Source of the DNA: Phycobacter azelaicus
Lineage (GTDB): Bacteria; Pseudomonadota; Alphaproteobacteria; Rhodobacterales; Rhodobacteraceae
Assembly (NCBI RefSeq): GCF_014884385.1
Contig: NZ_WKFH01000001.1
Location: 62,001 to 126,000 of the forward strand
Direction of reading: 5' to 3'
Length of the DNA: 64,000 nt
Numbering within the stretch: position 1 is the stretch's first letter; each line of letters opens with the position of its first letter. Shown one piece after another: positions 8,898 to 17,148 of the stretch. Under the pieces are notes generated by a model. It was not told the origin of the DNA and did not search any database. It worked only from the letters and a program-made list of their open reading frames with translations. Both the position numbers and the translations under genes were made by a program.

Positions 8898-8973
8898 GTG
8901 ACCTGTCGACCTGAGGCAAAAGCATAACAGCCATCCAGTAGATAATAACTGTCATCAACGGGGAGAGAAACGA

Positions 8974-9426
8974 ATGAAACCTAAATTTATCGCAACGCTA
9001 GCATTGGCATTGTCCGGAACAGGTGTTCTCGCCGATGGACATGCAACCGGCGACGCATCGGCCGGAGACAAGGTATTTAACAAGTGCAAGGCCTGCCACT
9101 CAATCGTCAGGACGGATGGTGACGTTATCCGAAAGGGTGGCGCGGTTGGGCCAAATCTTTATGGTGTGTACAACCGAACAGCAGGGACCGAAGAAATGTT
9201 TGGGAATAAATTTCGGGACTCTATTCGTGAAGCGGGCGAGAATGGCTTGGTCTGGAACGAGAGCGATTTCGTAGCCTATATTGCAGATCCGAAGAAGTTC
9301 CTCGCGACTTTTCTGAACGACAGCAAGGCGAAATCTGGCATGTCATTCAAATTGAAGAAAGAAACGGATGCCAAGGCAGTCTGGGCTTATCTCGTTTCGG
9401 TTGGACCGGAGGTTGAGGCCGATTAG
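8974..9426 (+). CDS. cytochrome c2-type soluble cytochrome
   Basis: The protein has 150 residues with a cleavable signal peptide ending near VLA-DG. The class I heme motif CKACH sits at 38-42. GPNLYGVYNRTAG and a distal SGMSF (about residue 125) fit the cytochrome c2/c550 pattern, with the methionine as sixth heme ligand. GGGGAGAGAAACG precedes the ATG. It is a periplasmic electron carrier; its placement suggests it serves the copper-linked redox proteins, but it could equally feed general respiration. Confidence 0.85.
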   Translation: MKPKFIATLALALSGTGVLADGHATGDASAGDKVFNKCKACHSIVRTDGDVIRKGGAVGPNLYGVYNRTAGTEEMFGNKFRDSIREAGENGLVWNESDFVAYIADPKKFLATFLNDSKAKSGMSFKLKKETDAKAVWAYLVSVGPEVEAD

Positions 9427-10651
9427 ATTTTTATTCGTTTGCACGGCTCTTTTTATGCTCGGTGCGCCCTTTGTAGCGGCTGAAGATGCCCCTCTGTTTC
9501 CAGTCAGACCACTGGTTGCACCGGTTGGGGATCACGCACGTGAACCCTCGCTTTCAACACTGCCCGATGGTCGGATCGTGATGAGTTGGACCGAAGGTAA
9601 CAACGCCGTTCGGATGGCCCTGTTCGATGGCACCTATTGGACGGAGGCGCGTACAATTCATCAATCTGAGACACTGTTTGTGAACTGGGCCGACTTTCCG
9701 TCAGTCGTTGGGCTTAGCGATGGGACGCTTGCAGCGCATTGGTTGGAATTGAATGGGCCGGGCAGCTATCAATACGACGTAAAGATCGCTTTCTCCTTCG
9801 ATGAGGGTTTGAACTGGACAACGCCAATCATACCCCACGATGACCGATCAAAGCGTGAACATGGTTTCGTGTCGCTAATCCCTGATGATAGCGCTGGTTT
9901 GACAGCTCTTTGGCTAGATGGTCGTGCATACGATAATCAAGCCGCAGACGACAGCTATGAGAATGCCATGCAGGTCCGCGCACGTCGCATTGCGCCGGAC
10001 GGTTCAATGGGACCGGAAAGCCTGCTCGACCCACGCGCTTGTACGTGCTGTCAAACATCGGCCGTCCGCAAGGAAGCAGGTAACATCATAGCGGTTTACA
10101 GGGACCGAACAGCCGAAGAAATCCGCGATATTTCGGTTGTCAGGTTGGTCGAAGAAGAATGGACCGACCCCGAAACAATCTACGGCGACGGCTGGGAAAT
10201 CGCAGGATGCCCTGTCAACGGACCTGCCATCGATGCGTTGGGAACGTACGCGGTAGTCGTGTGGTTCACCGGTGCCAATGGCGAGGCAAAGGCTCGAATT
10301 GCGTTTTCCAGGGATGGGGGCGCATCCTTTGAAGACCCGTTGCAACTCGATCTCGGCACACCCGCAGGTCGCGTAGATGTCTTGCAGATGGGTGACGGCA
10401 AAGCACTTGCTCTTTGGTTGGAGTATGCGAATGGCGGTGAAGCAATAGTCGTGTGTCAGGTGTCGCCGGAGAGCGGGTGTACTTCGCCACAAGCACTCCA
10501 CATCAATCGTGGGCGAGAGTCGGTAGGATTTCCAAGGATTACGCGATCAGCAGCTGGCGTTGTCGTTGCGTGGACCGGGTCTGCACAGGGCAACTTGGCG
10601 GGGACAACCGTGGTTGGTGTCGAAGTAGCGATACCGTCTCCCGCAAGGTAA
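9368..10651 (+). CDS. sialidase-like (BNR) beta-propeller secreted protein
   Basis: The frame encodes up to 427 residues from an ATG at 9368 that overlaps the cytochrome gene by 59 bases. A hydrophobic signal (FLFVCTALFMLGAPFVAAED) lies at residues 21-40, so a later non-ATG start is possible. The mature part has repeated propeller-like blades with Asp-box-like motifs (SFDEGLNW, SRDGGASF), as in exo-sialidase folds. The cysteine cluster CTCCQT near residue 225 is unusual for a sialidase and could bind a metal. Catalytic sialidase arginines and the tyrosine cannot be confirmed. I treat it as a propeller protein of unknown role in a copper cluster. Confidence 0.65.
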   Translation: MPRQSGLISFRLDRRLRPIRFLFVCTALFMLGAPFVAAEDAPLFPVRPLVAPVGDHAREPSLSTLPDGRIVMSWTEGNNAVRMALFDGTYWTEARTIHQSETLFVNWADFPSVVGLSDGTLAAHWLELNGPGSYQYDVKIAFSFDEGLNWTTPIIPHDDRSKREHGFVSLIPDDSAGLTALWLDGRAYDNQAADDSYENAMQVRARRIAPDGSMGPESLLDPRACTCCQTSAVRKEAGNIIAVYRDRTAEEIRDISVVRLVEEEWTDPETIYGDGWEIAGCPVNGPAIDALGTYAVVVWFTGANGEAKARIAFSRDGGASFEDPLQLDLGTPAGRVDVLQMGDGKALALWLEYANGGEAIVVCQVSPESGCTSPQALHINRGRESVGFPRITRSAAGVVVAWTGSAQGNLAGTTVVGVEVAIPSPAR

Positions 10652-10977
10652 TCTTCAGGACCAAAGCGACAAGTCGGTTCAAGGCTGTTCCATGGCGGTG
10701 AAAGTCAATATTCCGTCCTACTCTTAGAACCCCGCAAACGGATTATTCTAGCCTTGGAGGTTTATCGCTGCGCGAGGATCTCGTAGCCAAACAATCTGGT
10801 CACTAGAGCTTCGAAATCGTGAAATCTTTAGATCAAGAGCGCAACAATTGGACCGTCGAGGAATCGCTTCAAGATCGTCGGTAAACCATGGATAAAGATC
10901 CCGTCATTATTTACGGGACTGGTGTGATTGTTGTAGGTGCTTCAAGTTGTTGTGCGCCTTACTGTTTTCGAAAACAT
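10652..10977. other. 326-bp region without a gene
   Basis: Between the propeller gene and the IS3-family element I see no open frame of gene quality, no strong hairpin and no repeat. CAT at 10975-10977 is one arm of the target duplication of the following element. Confidence 0.5.
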
Positions 10978-11043
10978 AGAGGTGGTCGCGGAAATTCGGA
11001 CCAGTTGTTAAGGTGGATCGTATGACGAGAGAGACGATCCGAA

Positions 11044-11352
11044 ATGGCAAAGAGAAAGACGCATACGCCTGAGTTCAAGGCGAAGGTTGCGCTTGAAGCG
11101 ATCCGAGAAGAGATGACGCTGGCCGAGCTGTCGAAGAAGTATGGCGTGCATCCGAACCAGATCAGCACGTGGAAGCGGGCGGCGATCGAGAACATGGCCA
11201 CGGCGTTCACCCGGCGAGGCGCTGATCCCGGGAAGGGGAAGGAGGCAGAGATCGAGAAGCTGCATTCGAAGATCGGGCAGCTGGTGGTGGAACGGGATTT
11301 TTTAGCGAATGCCTCGGTTCAACTGCTCGGGACGCGAGGCAAAAAATGGTGA
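11044..11352 (+). CDS. IS3-family transposase OrfA (helix-turn-helix)
   Basis: The protein has 102 residues. The N-terminal half is the helix-turn-helix of IS3 OrfA proteins (FKAKVALEAIREEMTLAELS, then KYGVHPNQISTWK). The second half is a leucine-zipper-like coil (KLHSKIGQLVVERDFL). It ends in a run of six A bases (GGCAAAAAATGG) overlapping the start of orfB, the usual site for a -1 ribosomal frameshift that makes the fused OrfAB transposase. Confidence 0.92.
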   Translation: MAKRKTHTPEFKAKVALEAIREEMTLAELSKKYGVHPNQISTWKRAAIENMATAFTRRGADPGKGKEAEIEKLHSKIGQLVVERDFLANASVQLLGTRGKKW

Positions 11353-12176
11353 GCAAGGATCATGAGCTGAGCCAGCGGCGGCAATGCAGGCTGCTGCAAC
11401 TGTCGCGCTCGACGCTGTATTACCGGCCCAAGGGGGAGAGCGCTGAGAACCTGGCCTTCATGGAGATCATCGACAAGCAGTTCCTGGAGACCCCGTGGTA
11501 TGGCTCTCGCCAGATGGCGCGGCACATGAAGCGGCAGGGTCACAAATGTGGCCGCCATCGTGTGCGGCGATTGATGCGCCTGATGCGGTTGGTGCCGATC
11601 TACCAGGAGCCCAACACCAGCAAGAAGCACCCGGCGCACAAGATCTATCCCTACCTGCTCAAGGGACTGGCGATCAACCGGCCCAACCAGGTCTGGTGCG
11701 CCGACATCACCTATATCCGGATGGAGCGGGGGTTCCTGTATCTGGTGGCGATCATGGACTGGTATAGCCGCAAGGTGCTGGCCTGGCGGCTGTCGAATAC
11801 CTTGGAGGCAGACTTCTGTGTCGCGGCGCTGAAAGAGGCGCTGGCCAAATATGGCCCGCCGGAGATCTTCAACACCGATCAGGGATCGCAGTTCACCAGC
11901 AGCGACTGGACCGATGAGCTGAAGGAGGCCAAGGTGAAGATATCGATGGATGGCAAGGGCCGCTGGATCGACAATCGCATGATCGAGCGGTTGTGGCGGT
12001 CGTTGAAATACGAATGCGTCTACCTGCGCGCCTTCGAGACCGGGTCACAGGCCCGAGACGGTATTGGGAAATGGCTGGCCTATTACAACGCCGAGCGGCC
12101 CCACTCGACCCATGGCATATTGACCCCCGAAGAGGTCCATGTCAGCAAACCGGAACCCATGAAAATGGCAGCCTGA
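11346..12176 (+). CDS. IS3-family transposase OrfB (DDE integrase core)
   Basis: The protein has 276 residues, full length for OrfB. The HTH_21 region lies near 50-95. The integrase core follows: the first Asp in VWCADITYI (about 116), the second in FNTDQGSQFTS (about 178) and the Glu in NRMIERLWRSLKYE (about 215). It differs from the copy at 45552-46382 by one residue, Thr for Ile in SDWTDEL, so the two copies are recent. It catalyses transposition of the element. Confidence 0.93.
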   Translation: MVSKDHELSQRRQCRLLQLSRSTLYYRPKGESAENLAFMEIIDKQFLETPWYGSRQMARHMKRQGHKCGRHRVRRLMRLMRLVPIYQEPNTSKKHPAHKIYPYLLKGLAINRPNQVWCADITYIRMERGFLYLVAIMDWYSRKVLAWRLSNTLEADFCVAALKEALAKYGPPEIFNTDQGSQFTSSDWTDELKEAKVKISMDGKGRWIDNRMIERLWRSLKYECVYLRAFETGSQARDGIGKWLAYYNAERPHSTHGILTPEEVHVSKPEPMKMAA

Positions 12177-12495
12177 TGTGAAACCCTGATCCACCTTAAC
12201 TGGGCTGCATTCTGGTCGAAAAAGCAGGACCACCTCTCATGCTGCGAAGAGACAGCGAAGGTGGAGTTTGGACTTTGTGACATTTAGCCAGATTGAATGA
12301 CCGCATTGGCAACTTGAGCTGCAACGCAGCGACAAACCTGCCGCATGCGCGAAGCCGTGCTGCGTCAGCGAAATATGAAAAACGAATGACGGCATTGTCC
12401 CGCGATGTGCACCTTTACCAAGCATAAGCGAAGGTCGGCATTAGCCGGAGAAGAAATAACATAAACTTCATTATGCGTCTTTATACTTGGTGTTG

Positions 12496-12511
12496 CGATA
12501 GTATAATATCG
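12496..12511 (+). promoter_or_regulatory. 16-bp palindrome CGATA-N6-TATCG, site 1
   Basis: CGATAGTATAATATCG lies 38 bases before the next gene and contains a TATAAT-like core. A 14-of-16 match on the opposite strand lies at 15497-15512, upstream of the secretion cluster. I infer a shared operator or regulated promoter. The rest of the 311-bp gap from 12238 to 12548 shows nothing else I can support. Confidence 0.45.
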
Positions 12512-12548
12512 TATGTATGCTGGACTCCTCTCACGGAGGTTCCGCAGC

Positions 12549-13244
12549 ATGCGCCATCTAATCAAGAAGCTCCTCCCCTCGGCCGCAGTCGCTTTGACTG
12601 TGACAGGTTTTGCGTTGCCGATACCCGCCCGCGCGCAGACATACCCGATCGATTGCGCGATCCTCCTGTGCCTGTCTGGCGGCTGGCCTGCTTCCGTCCC
12701 TTGCGCTCGGGCTCGCGCCGAATTCATTCGACGAATTACGCCTTGGCCGGTGGAACCGCCGCTTCAAATCTGGCGCTGTCCCATGGGCGCGTCCTATGAG
12801 AGCGATCGGCTATCAAACAACGCTGGCCGCATCTTTGAAGCCTTGTACCAGGTGGACAGCCGTCGACCGCTCCAATCCTTGCCAGTCGACGATCTCGTTC
12901 CCACCGACCAGGCACTCCGGTTCGTTCAGGATCGCGCGGACATCGATATCAGCGGACCTGAGTTCAACTTCGTGCGGTCCATCCGCGTCTTTGATGTTCG
13001 CTATGCACGGCAGCATGAATCCGGTCGTGACGGTGACTGCAACCGAAGCGCGACCGTGGTTCTCGGCACCTATGGGACTCAAGGCGATTTCTCATGGCAG
13101 CGATCTTCCATAACTGCCCTGCCCGAGGCGCATGTGGGACTTGAACGTTGGGGCCAGAATTGCCCGGGTATCTATCACCGATCTGTCTTCGTCGATTGGC
13201 GTGACTATGAGGGCAACTACGGCTTCGAACAGGTGAACTACTAG
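12549..13244 (+). CDS. hypothetical secreted protein at the edge of the T4SS cluster
   Basis: I use the ATG at 12549, which follows ACGGAGG at a good distance; an upstream ATG at 12513 has no such site. The protein has 231 residues with a signal peptide ending at PARA-QT. The mature region starts YPIDCAILLCLSGGWPAS and has several cysteines that could form disulfides. Position near the secretion genes and secretion signal suggest a conjugation-associated periplasmic protein. I do not recognise a domain. Confidence 0.65.
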   Translation: MRHLIKKLLPSAAVALTVTGFALPIPARAQTYPIDCAILLCLSGGWPASVPCARARAEFIRRITPWPVEPPLQIWRCPMGASYESDRLSNNAGRIFEALYQVDSRRPLQSLPVDDLVPTDQALRFVQDRADIDISGPEFNFVRSIRVFDVRYARQHESGRDGDCNRSATVVLGTYGTQGDFSWQRSSITALPEAHVGLERWGQNCPGIYHRSVFVDWRDYEGNYGFEQVNY

Positions 13245-13443
13245 CGCTGACAAAGACAGCGGCGCTATCAAACTGCGGAAATTTGAGCGTGCTAAGTTAC
13301 TCAAATACCAGCCGTTCGCTGCTGTCTGTGGTAAGGTCCGGAGGGCGGGACGAAGTGAGCGTTCGCATCTTAGTCGTGAAGGTCTGCTGTCATGTCGTCC
13401 ACAATGAATATAGATTTTATTTATTGGCAACGAGGACCATCAC

Positions 13444-14175
13444 TTGAACTTCAACGAGACCGACGAACGCAAACACTTGGCTATGATGCTTGGGCTCTTG
13501 TTGGAGCGTGCTTTTCCAGACTCATCGCAATTCGAGCACCAGTGCATGTCTGCGGGCGAAGCTTTGTCCCGATGCTTTCAGCACTTGGGAGCAGCAACCG
13601 ACGACGGATGGTATATCCGGCTGAGCATGCCGAAGGACTGGATAACGAACAAGGCTCGTCTTGCAAAGATGACGGAGCTTCCTGCACTAGCTGACGTTCT
13701 TGAAGTCTTGCTTTCTTTTGAAGCGCAGTACGGCACCGTTCCTTTGGACTACAGAACCGGGCAAAGAGCTGATTTTGCTACAGATGTTTCGGCGCTTTTA
13801 CGCCAGATGGGACTACTCGACCGCACTAGCAGACCAAATGAAGACTTTCTTCTGATGATGACGAACCATCACTTCATCAAACCCGTCTATGGCAATTGGG
13901 ACGCCAAGATCGAGGTCTTGTTGAGAAATCTCGCAGTCAGAACCCTGGGCGGCGCCCCTGATGAATTTGCCGCCGTTGTTCAGCGCCGTTCCAAGCGTCC
14001 ACTTACATGGGCAGCAGGTTACATGAATAGGCACTGGCGTTACGGCCATTGGTTATCGCAACAAGAAATCGTACGCTCGATTACCTACCATCATAGCGCT
14101 TTGCCAACTATTGTGACCAACACACTCGCCGAAGGCGGCAACACGGTCTTTGTGCCATCTGGTCACCTACAATAG
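13444..14175 (+). CDS. hypothetical cytoplasmic protein
   Basis: The protein has 243 residues with no signal peptide or membrane helix. It is moderately charged, with a Trp/His-rich end (YMNRHWRYGHWLS near 200). Codon use is less GC-rich than in the T4SS genes. No homologous family is recognised. The start has no good ribosome site close by, but the long frame has no overlapping competitor of better quality. Confidence 0.5.
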   Translation: MNFNETDERKHLAMMLGLLLERAFPDSSQFEHQCMSAGEALSRCFQHLGAATDDGWYIRLSMPKDWITNKARLAKMTELPALADVLEVLLSFEAQYGTVPLDYRTGQRADFATDVSALLRQMGLLDRTSRPNEDFLLMMTNHHFIKPVYGNWDAKIEVLLRNLAVRTLGGAPDEFAAVVQRRSKRPLTWAAGYMNRHWRYGHWLSQQEIVRSITYHHSALPTIVTNTLAEGGNTVFVPSGHLQ

Positions 14176-14334
14176 GCAACAGGCAATCTCCATTTTTCCC
14201 CAAAGCAGCCGTTTGTACAATGTGCAGCATCTGTCAGTTTGGGCTCTCAACCGGCTTTCGCTGCCAGTTGTTCCAATGTCCGGTATGCTGGCAAGACCTT
14301 TTCGTGAAACGGGACCACCGCTTCCCAACCGACC

Positions 14335-14562
14335 CTATCCGCCGCAGCTTCTTCCGATCCGCGTCAATCCGTCGAAGTCGATTTCCAGTTTCTGTTCCGC
14401 AGTCAGATCCGGCCGGATTTCCGACACCGGCTGGGGCCCGTGGACGTCCCACATCACCGCATGCGAGCCTGCAGTCCAGCGATAAACCCAACCAACAATG
14501 CTGCACCCATCGGTCCCGATCAGATTGGCGATCGCGACGCCCTCACCTTTATCATCGTTCAC
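14335..14562 (-). CDS. small hypothetical protein
   Basis: A GTG start at 14562 gives 75 residues containing IVGWVYRWTAGSHAVMW, a short Trp-rich strand pattern. No signal or known motif is visible. It lies between unknown genes at the T4SS border and is oriented like the XRE regulator downstream. The frame may be real but evidence is limited. Confidence 0.4.
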   Translation of the reverse strand: MNDDKGEGVAIANLIGTDGCSIVGWVYRWTAGSHAVMWDVHGPQPVSEIRPDLTAEQKLEIDFDGLTRIGRSCGG

Positions 14563-14729
14563 TGTTTACTGACTTCCTGCACTGTGCGCTGAATTTGCGG
14601 CATGGTGTCTTAAGGCGCTCAATTGCGTCGCAGGCCGCACGTGGTGGATGTTCGCTAACTGCTCTTCCTTGCGGTAGCTGATCTCACGAGGGGACATCCA
14701 AAGCGGTACGCCCCAAAATTACATAGTTC

Positions 14730-14987
14730 TCAAATCTTGTGGTCGGGCTCCGTGGCGGCTTCGACAATCGACAGGACTTCATCTTTGTCAAAACCAATGA
14801 CCCTCGCCAGAACTGTAAACTCCACGACGTCGATACGACGCTCGCCACTTTCGAGACGTGCCACAAATGACTGGTGGCGTTTGAGCTTCGCCGCCAACTG
14901 CTGCTGGCTGAGACCCGCATTTTGACGTGCATCAACCAACGCACGGACGAGCGCCAACTGGCCATTTGTTCTGATTGTCTTTGCCAC
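14730..14987 (-). CDS. XRE-family helix-turn-helix regulator
   Basis: The protein has 85 residues from a GTG start at 14987. Residues 14-70 form a Cro/CI-type helix-turn-helix (ARQNAGLSQQQLAAKLKRHQ followed by FVARLESGERRI). It is a single-domain DNA-binding protein with no sensor domain. Its promoter region carries a perfect 6-bp inverted repeat, suggesting autoregulation. It likely controls nearby genes at the border of the secretion cluster, which is inferred from position. Confidence 0.8.
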   Translation of the reverse strand: MAKTIRTNGQLALVRALVDARQNAGLSQQQLAAKLKRHQSFVARLESGERRIDVVEFTVLARVIGFDKDEVLSIVEAATEPDHKI

Positions 14988-14989
14988 GC

Positions 14990-15008
14990 GTCACATACCT
15001 TTTGTGAC
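14990..15008 (-). promoter_or_regulatory. inverted repeat before the XRE gene
   Basis: GTCACA (14990-14995) and TGTGAC (15003-15008) are perfect inverted repeats separated by 7 bases, two bases upstream of the GTG start. The site would cover the translation start region, a common place for an autoregulatory operator. A second dyad, TATCT-N7-AGATA, lies about 30 bases further upstream. Confidence 0.35.
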
Positions 15009-15111
15009 GTCGCTAGCGGATGAAATCTGTTATCTAAAAAGTAGATATTTGAGGGTGTTATCGGCGTCTGGTTTCCAAGGGATGCTAGCCTGGTGCATGC
15101 CCCGTGGCCCA

Positions 15112-15432
15112 TCAATCCCCCACCAGTTCCAGAAACCGACCGTAATCCTGACTGACTTCACGGGCTTCTTCGAAAGCGCGCGCTCGCTCCTGCTCGAGGC
15201 AGCGGAAGTAGTCCTGAATGTCCGCGATGTAGACCTCAAAGTCCCGTCGGATGATGTCGGCATAATCCCGGGCGTCCTGCGAATCGCTTGGCACGAAGGG
15301 CCGGACGGGGGCGAGACAGGATTCCGCTTGGCTTGCGACCGGAACGAGCATCAGCAAGGCCGCAGCCTGCATCTTAACCCATCGGCTCAACCGCAGGTTT
15401 CTGAAACCCCTATTTTCCTTGATAGATGCCAA
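15112..15432 (-). CDS. small secreted protein near the T4SS
   Basis: The protein has 106 residues. A signal peptide covers about 1-36 (MQAAALLMLVPVASQAES; the true start could be the Met at residue 21). The mature part is largely helical and charged, with two cysteines (ESCLAPV and YFRCLEQ). It is divergently placed against the secretion operon. Function is unknown; the location suggests a conjugation accessory protein. Confidence 0.6.
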   Translation of the reverse strand: MASIKENRGFRNLRLSRWVKMQAAALLMLVPVASQAESCLAPVRPFVPSDSQDARDYADIIRRDFEVYIADIQDYFRCLEQERARAFEEAREVSQDYGRFLELVGD

Positions 15433-15496
15433 TGACCATGCCTAGAGTCTGAGCAACCGAGATACAGCCATATCTGCTGAAATATATCCTTGCGGG

Positions 15497-15512
15497 TGAT
15501 AATATACTATCG
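15497..15512 (-). promoter_or_regulatory. 16-bp palindrome TATCG-type, site 2
   Basis: Read on the minus strand the site is CGATAGTATATTATCA, matching the site at 12496-12511 in 14 of 16 positions. It lies in the 131-bp divergent gap between the small secreted gene and the T4SS operon, so it could control either or both. The regulator is unknown; the XRE protein 0.5 kb away is the obvious candidate. Confidence 0.45.
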
Positions 15513-15563
15513 TAACTCTGGGCTTCAAGTGGGAATGCCTGGGGTCGCGCCATTGGAGAAAGC

Positions 15564-15929
15564 GTGAGCCGGGCCATGAACTGGGACATCGAAGCACCAA
15601 ATGTGGTTACGGAAGCACGTTTCCGCGAACTCGTGGAAAGCGGCTATAGCGCAGAAATCCTGTGCCAAGAATCGGCACACAAGAAAGGCCCCAGCTATTA
15701 CGGGGTCTGGATCATGCGTGTGGTCTCTGACGAGGGCGTGGAAAAGCTCCTCGTCACCGCCCGCACGCGGACGACCTACAACGATATCAAGATCCGCGAG
15801 TTCAAGACGATCTCCGGCGTGGTGTCTTTCTTCATTGGCCTTGGCTTTGCGCATGTCGACCTGCCGCTTGAGGCGGGTACAAGCCGTACACACAAACTTG
15901 CGCCGTCAGACAAGGGCACTGGCACCTAG
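15564..15929 (+). CDS. hypothetical protein heading the T4SS operon
   Basis: The protein has 121 residues, is soluble, and shows alternating strand patterns ([31 protein letters not shown]). It ends inside the start of virB1, overlapping by 32 bases, which points to one transcript with the secretion genes. No domain is recognised. It may be regulatory or structural for conjugation. Confidence 0.65.
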   Translation: MSRAMNWDIEAPNVVTEARFRELVESGYSAEILCQESAHKKGPSYYGVWIMRVVSDEGVEKLLVTARTRTTYNDIKIREFKTISGVVSFFIGLGFAHVDLPLEAGTSRTHKLAPSDKGTGT

Positions 15930-16587
15930 CCTCGTCTGTCTCTGGCTGGTCGCAGCACCTGCCTCAGCGCAAATGGTCCTGGTCATGGAGCGCGACGGCT
16001 CTCTGACCCCGTCGCGCTCCCAGAATAGCTTTGCCCGGAACTACAATGACGGCATTGGTCAGGGTTCGGTCTCCGATGGGATCGCTATCTTCGGCGAGGT
16101 AGAGGCCGAGCAAGAGGGCGCCCAAGTCGCGGCCCTTGCCCGCCCGATTCCCCTGCCCCGCGCCGATGTCCTCTCCGGGATTCAGACCACGGCCTTGCGC
16201 TATGCCGGCCATCCCGGCCTGCGTCGCGCCGGGCTTTCCGTGACGGATTGGCTGGCTCTCTATCGAGCCAATATCGAGGTTGAGAGCGCCTATCGGCAGA
16301 ATGCGATTTCAAGTGCAGGTGCCGTTGGCCTTGGCCAATTGATGCCAGCGACGGCGCGTGATCTGGGCGTCGACCCGCATGATCCGCTGCAGAACCTCGA
16401 CGGTTCCGCCCGCTACCTCGCAATGATGCTGGAGACGTTCGGCGAGCCGCGGCTCGCGCTCGCAGCCTACAACGCCGGACCGGATGCGGTCCGTCAGTAT
16501 GGCGGCATTCCCCCCTACCGAGAAACCCAGAACCATGTGGCCCGTGTCATGGCCGTCGTGGCCCGATTGGAAGGATCAAATTCATGA
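15898..16587 (+). CDS. virB1: VirB1-type lytic transglycosylase
   Basis: A TTG start at 15898 gives a good signal peptide ([15 protein letters not shown] to APASA-Q) and a 229-residue protein; no ATG lies between it and the signal. The SLT domain covers about 110-220: the catalytic Glu in [13 protein letters not shown], then [18 protein letters not shown] and AALAYNAGP-type sequence ([13 protein letters not shown]). It locally cuts peptidoglycan to let the type IV channel pass. It overlaps virB2 by 4 bases. Confidence 0.85.
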   Translation: MRRQTRALAPSLVCLWLVAAPASAQMVLVMERDGSLTPSRSQNSFARNYNDGIGQGSVSDGIAIFGEVEAEQEGAQVAALARPIPLPRADVLSGIQTTALRYAGHPGLRRAGLSVTDWLALYRANIEVESAYRQNAISSAGAVGLGQLMPATARDLGVDPHDPLQNLDGSARYLAMMLETFGEPRLALAAYNAGPDAVRQYGGIPPYRETQNHVARVMAVVARLEGSNS

Positions 16588-16877
16588 GACAGATTTCAAA
16601 TCTATTCGTCGCCTCGCTAGCACTCTTCCTGCTCGTCGCGGAGCCTGCGCTTGCGCAAAGCATCGATCTCTCCCCGATCCAAAGCCTTTTGCAGGGCATC
16701 GTCGATGCGCTGACCGGCCCGCTTGGCATCGTCATCGCGACGCTCGCTGTCTTAGGCGTCTTCTTAAGCTGGTTCTTCAACATCATCGATCTCCGCCAGG
16801 CGCTTTGGGTGCTTGTCGGCATCGCCGGTGTCGCCGCCGCCCCCACCATCGTTGCCGCGGTCTTCGCAGGTGGCTGA
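16584..16877 (+). CDS. virB2: VirB2/TrbC-type pilin
   Basis: The protein has 97 residues with a long signal peptide (to ALA-QS near 25) followed by two hydrophobic helices (about 38-65 and 70-95) joined by a short polar loop, the standard layout of cyclic or linear VirB2 pilins. It is flanked by virB1 and virB3 in the usual order, with overlapping starts and stops. It would polymerise to form the conjugative pilus. Confidence 0.85.
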   Translation: MRQISNLFVASLALFLLVAEPALAQSIDLSPIQSLLQGIVDALTGPLGIVIATLAVLGVFLSWFFNIIDLRQALWVLVGIAGVAAAPTIVAAVFAGG

Positions 16878-17148
16878 GCGCTCGCCCCTCTTTCTGGGTC
16901 TCGTGCGGCCGCCCAAGCTTCTGGGCCTGCCCATCATGTATGCGATGGTCTGGCTCTTTGGCTCGGTGCTGCTCTTTGTCTGGATCCAGCACATCGCGGT
17001 TCTTGGCATCGCCGCCGTCCTCTACCCTCTGCTTTGGAAGGCTGCCGATTGGGACCCCCGTTTCATCGACGTGATGATGACGGCGCTGCAGGAAACGCCG
17101 CCGACACGCAACCGTAGAATCCATGGCGGGGACAGCTATGCACCCTAG
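16870..17148 (+). CDS. virB3: VirB3-type inner membrane protein
   Basis: The GTG start at 16870 overlaps the end of virB2 and gives 92 residues, normal for VirB3. The start [20 protein letters not shown] is typical of the family and is followed by two adjacent membrane helices (about 22-60). VirB3 works with the VirB4 ATPase in pilus biogenesis. An upstream ATG in the same frame at 16813 lies well inside virB2 and is less likely. Confidence 0.88.
   Translation: MAERSPLFLGLVRPPKLLGLPIMYAMVWLFGSVLLFVWIQHIAVLGIAAVLYPLLWKAADWDPRFIDVMMTALQETPPTRNRRIHGGDSYAP

Larger units (their letters stand above)
10978..12237 (+). mobile_element. complete IS3-family insertion sequence, copy 1
   Basis: The element is 1260 bp. 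Its ends are imperfect inverted repeats beginning AGAGGTGGTC and, further in, sharing GACCAG and TTAAGGTGGATC. It is flanked by CAT on both sides (10975-10977 and 12238-12240), a 3-bp target duplication as expected for this family, so this copy moved in as an intact unit. It carries the usual two overlapping frames. A second copy of identical length lies at 45491-46750 in the opposite orientation. Confidence 0.93.
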
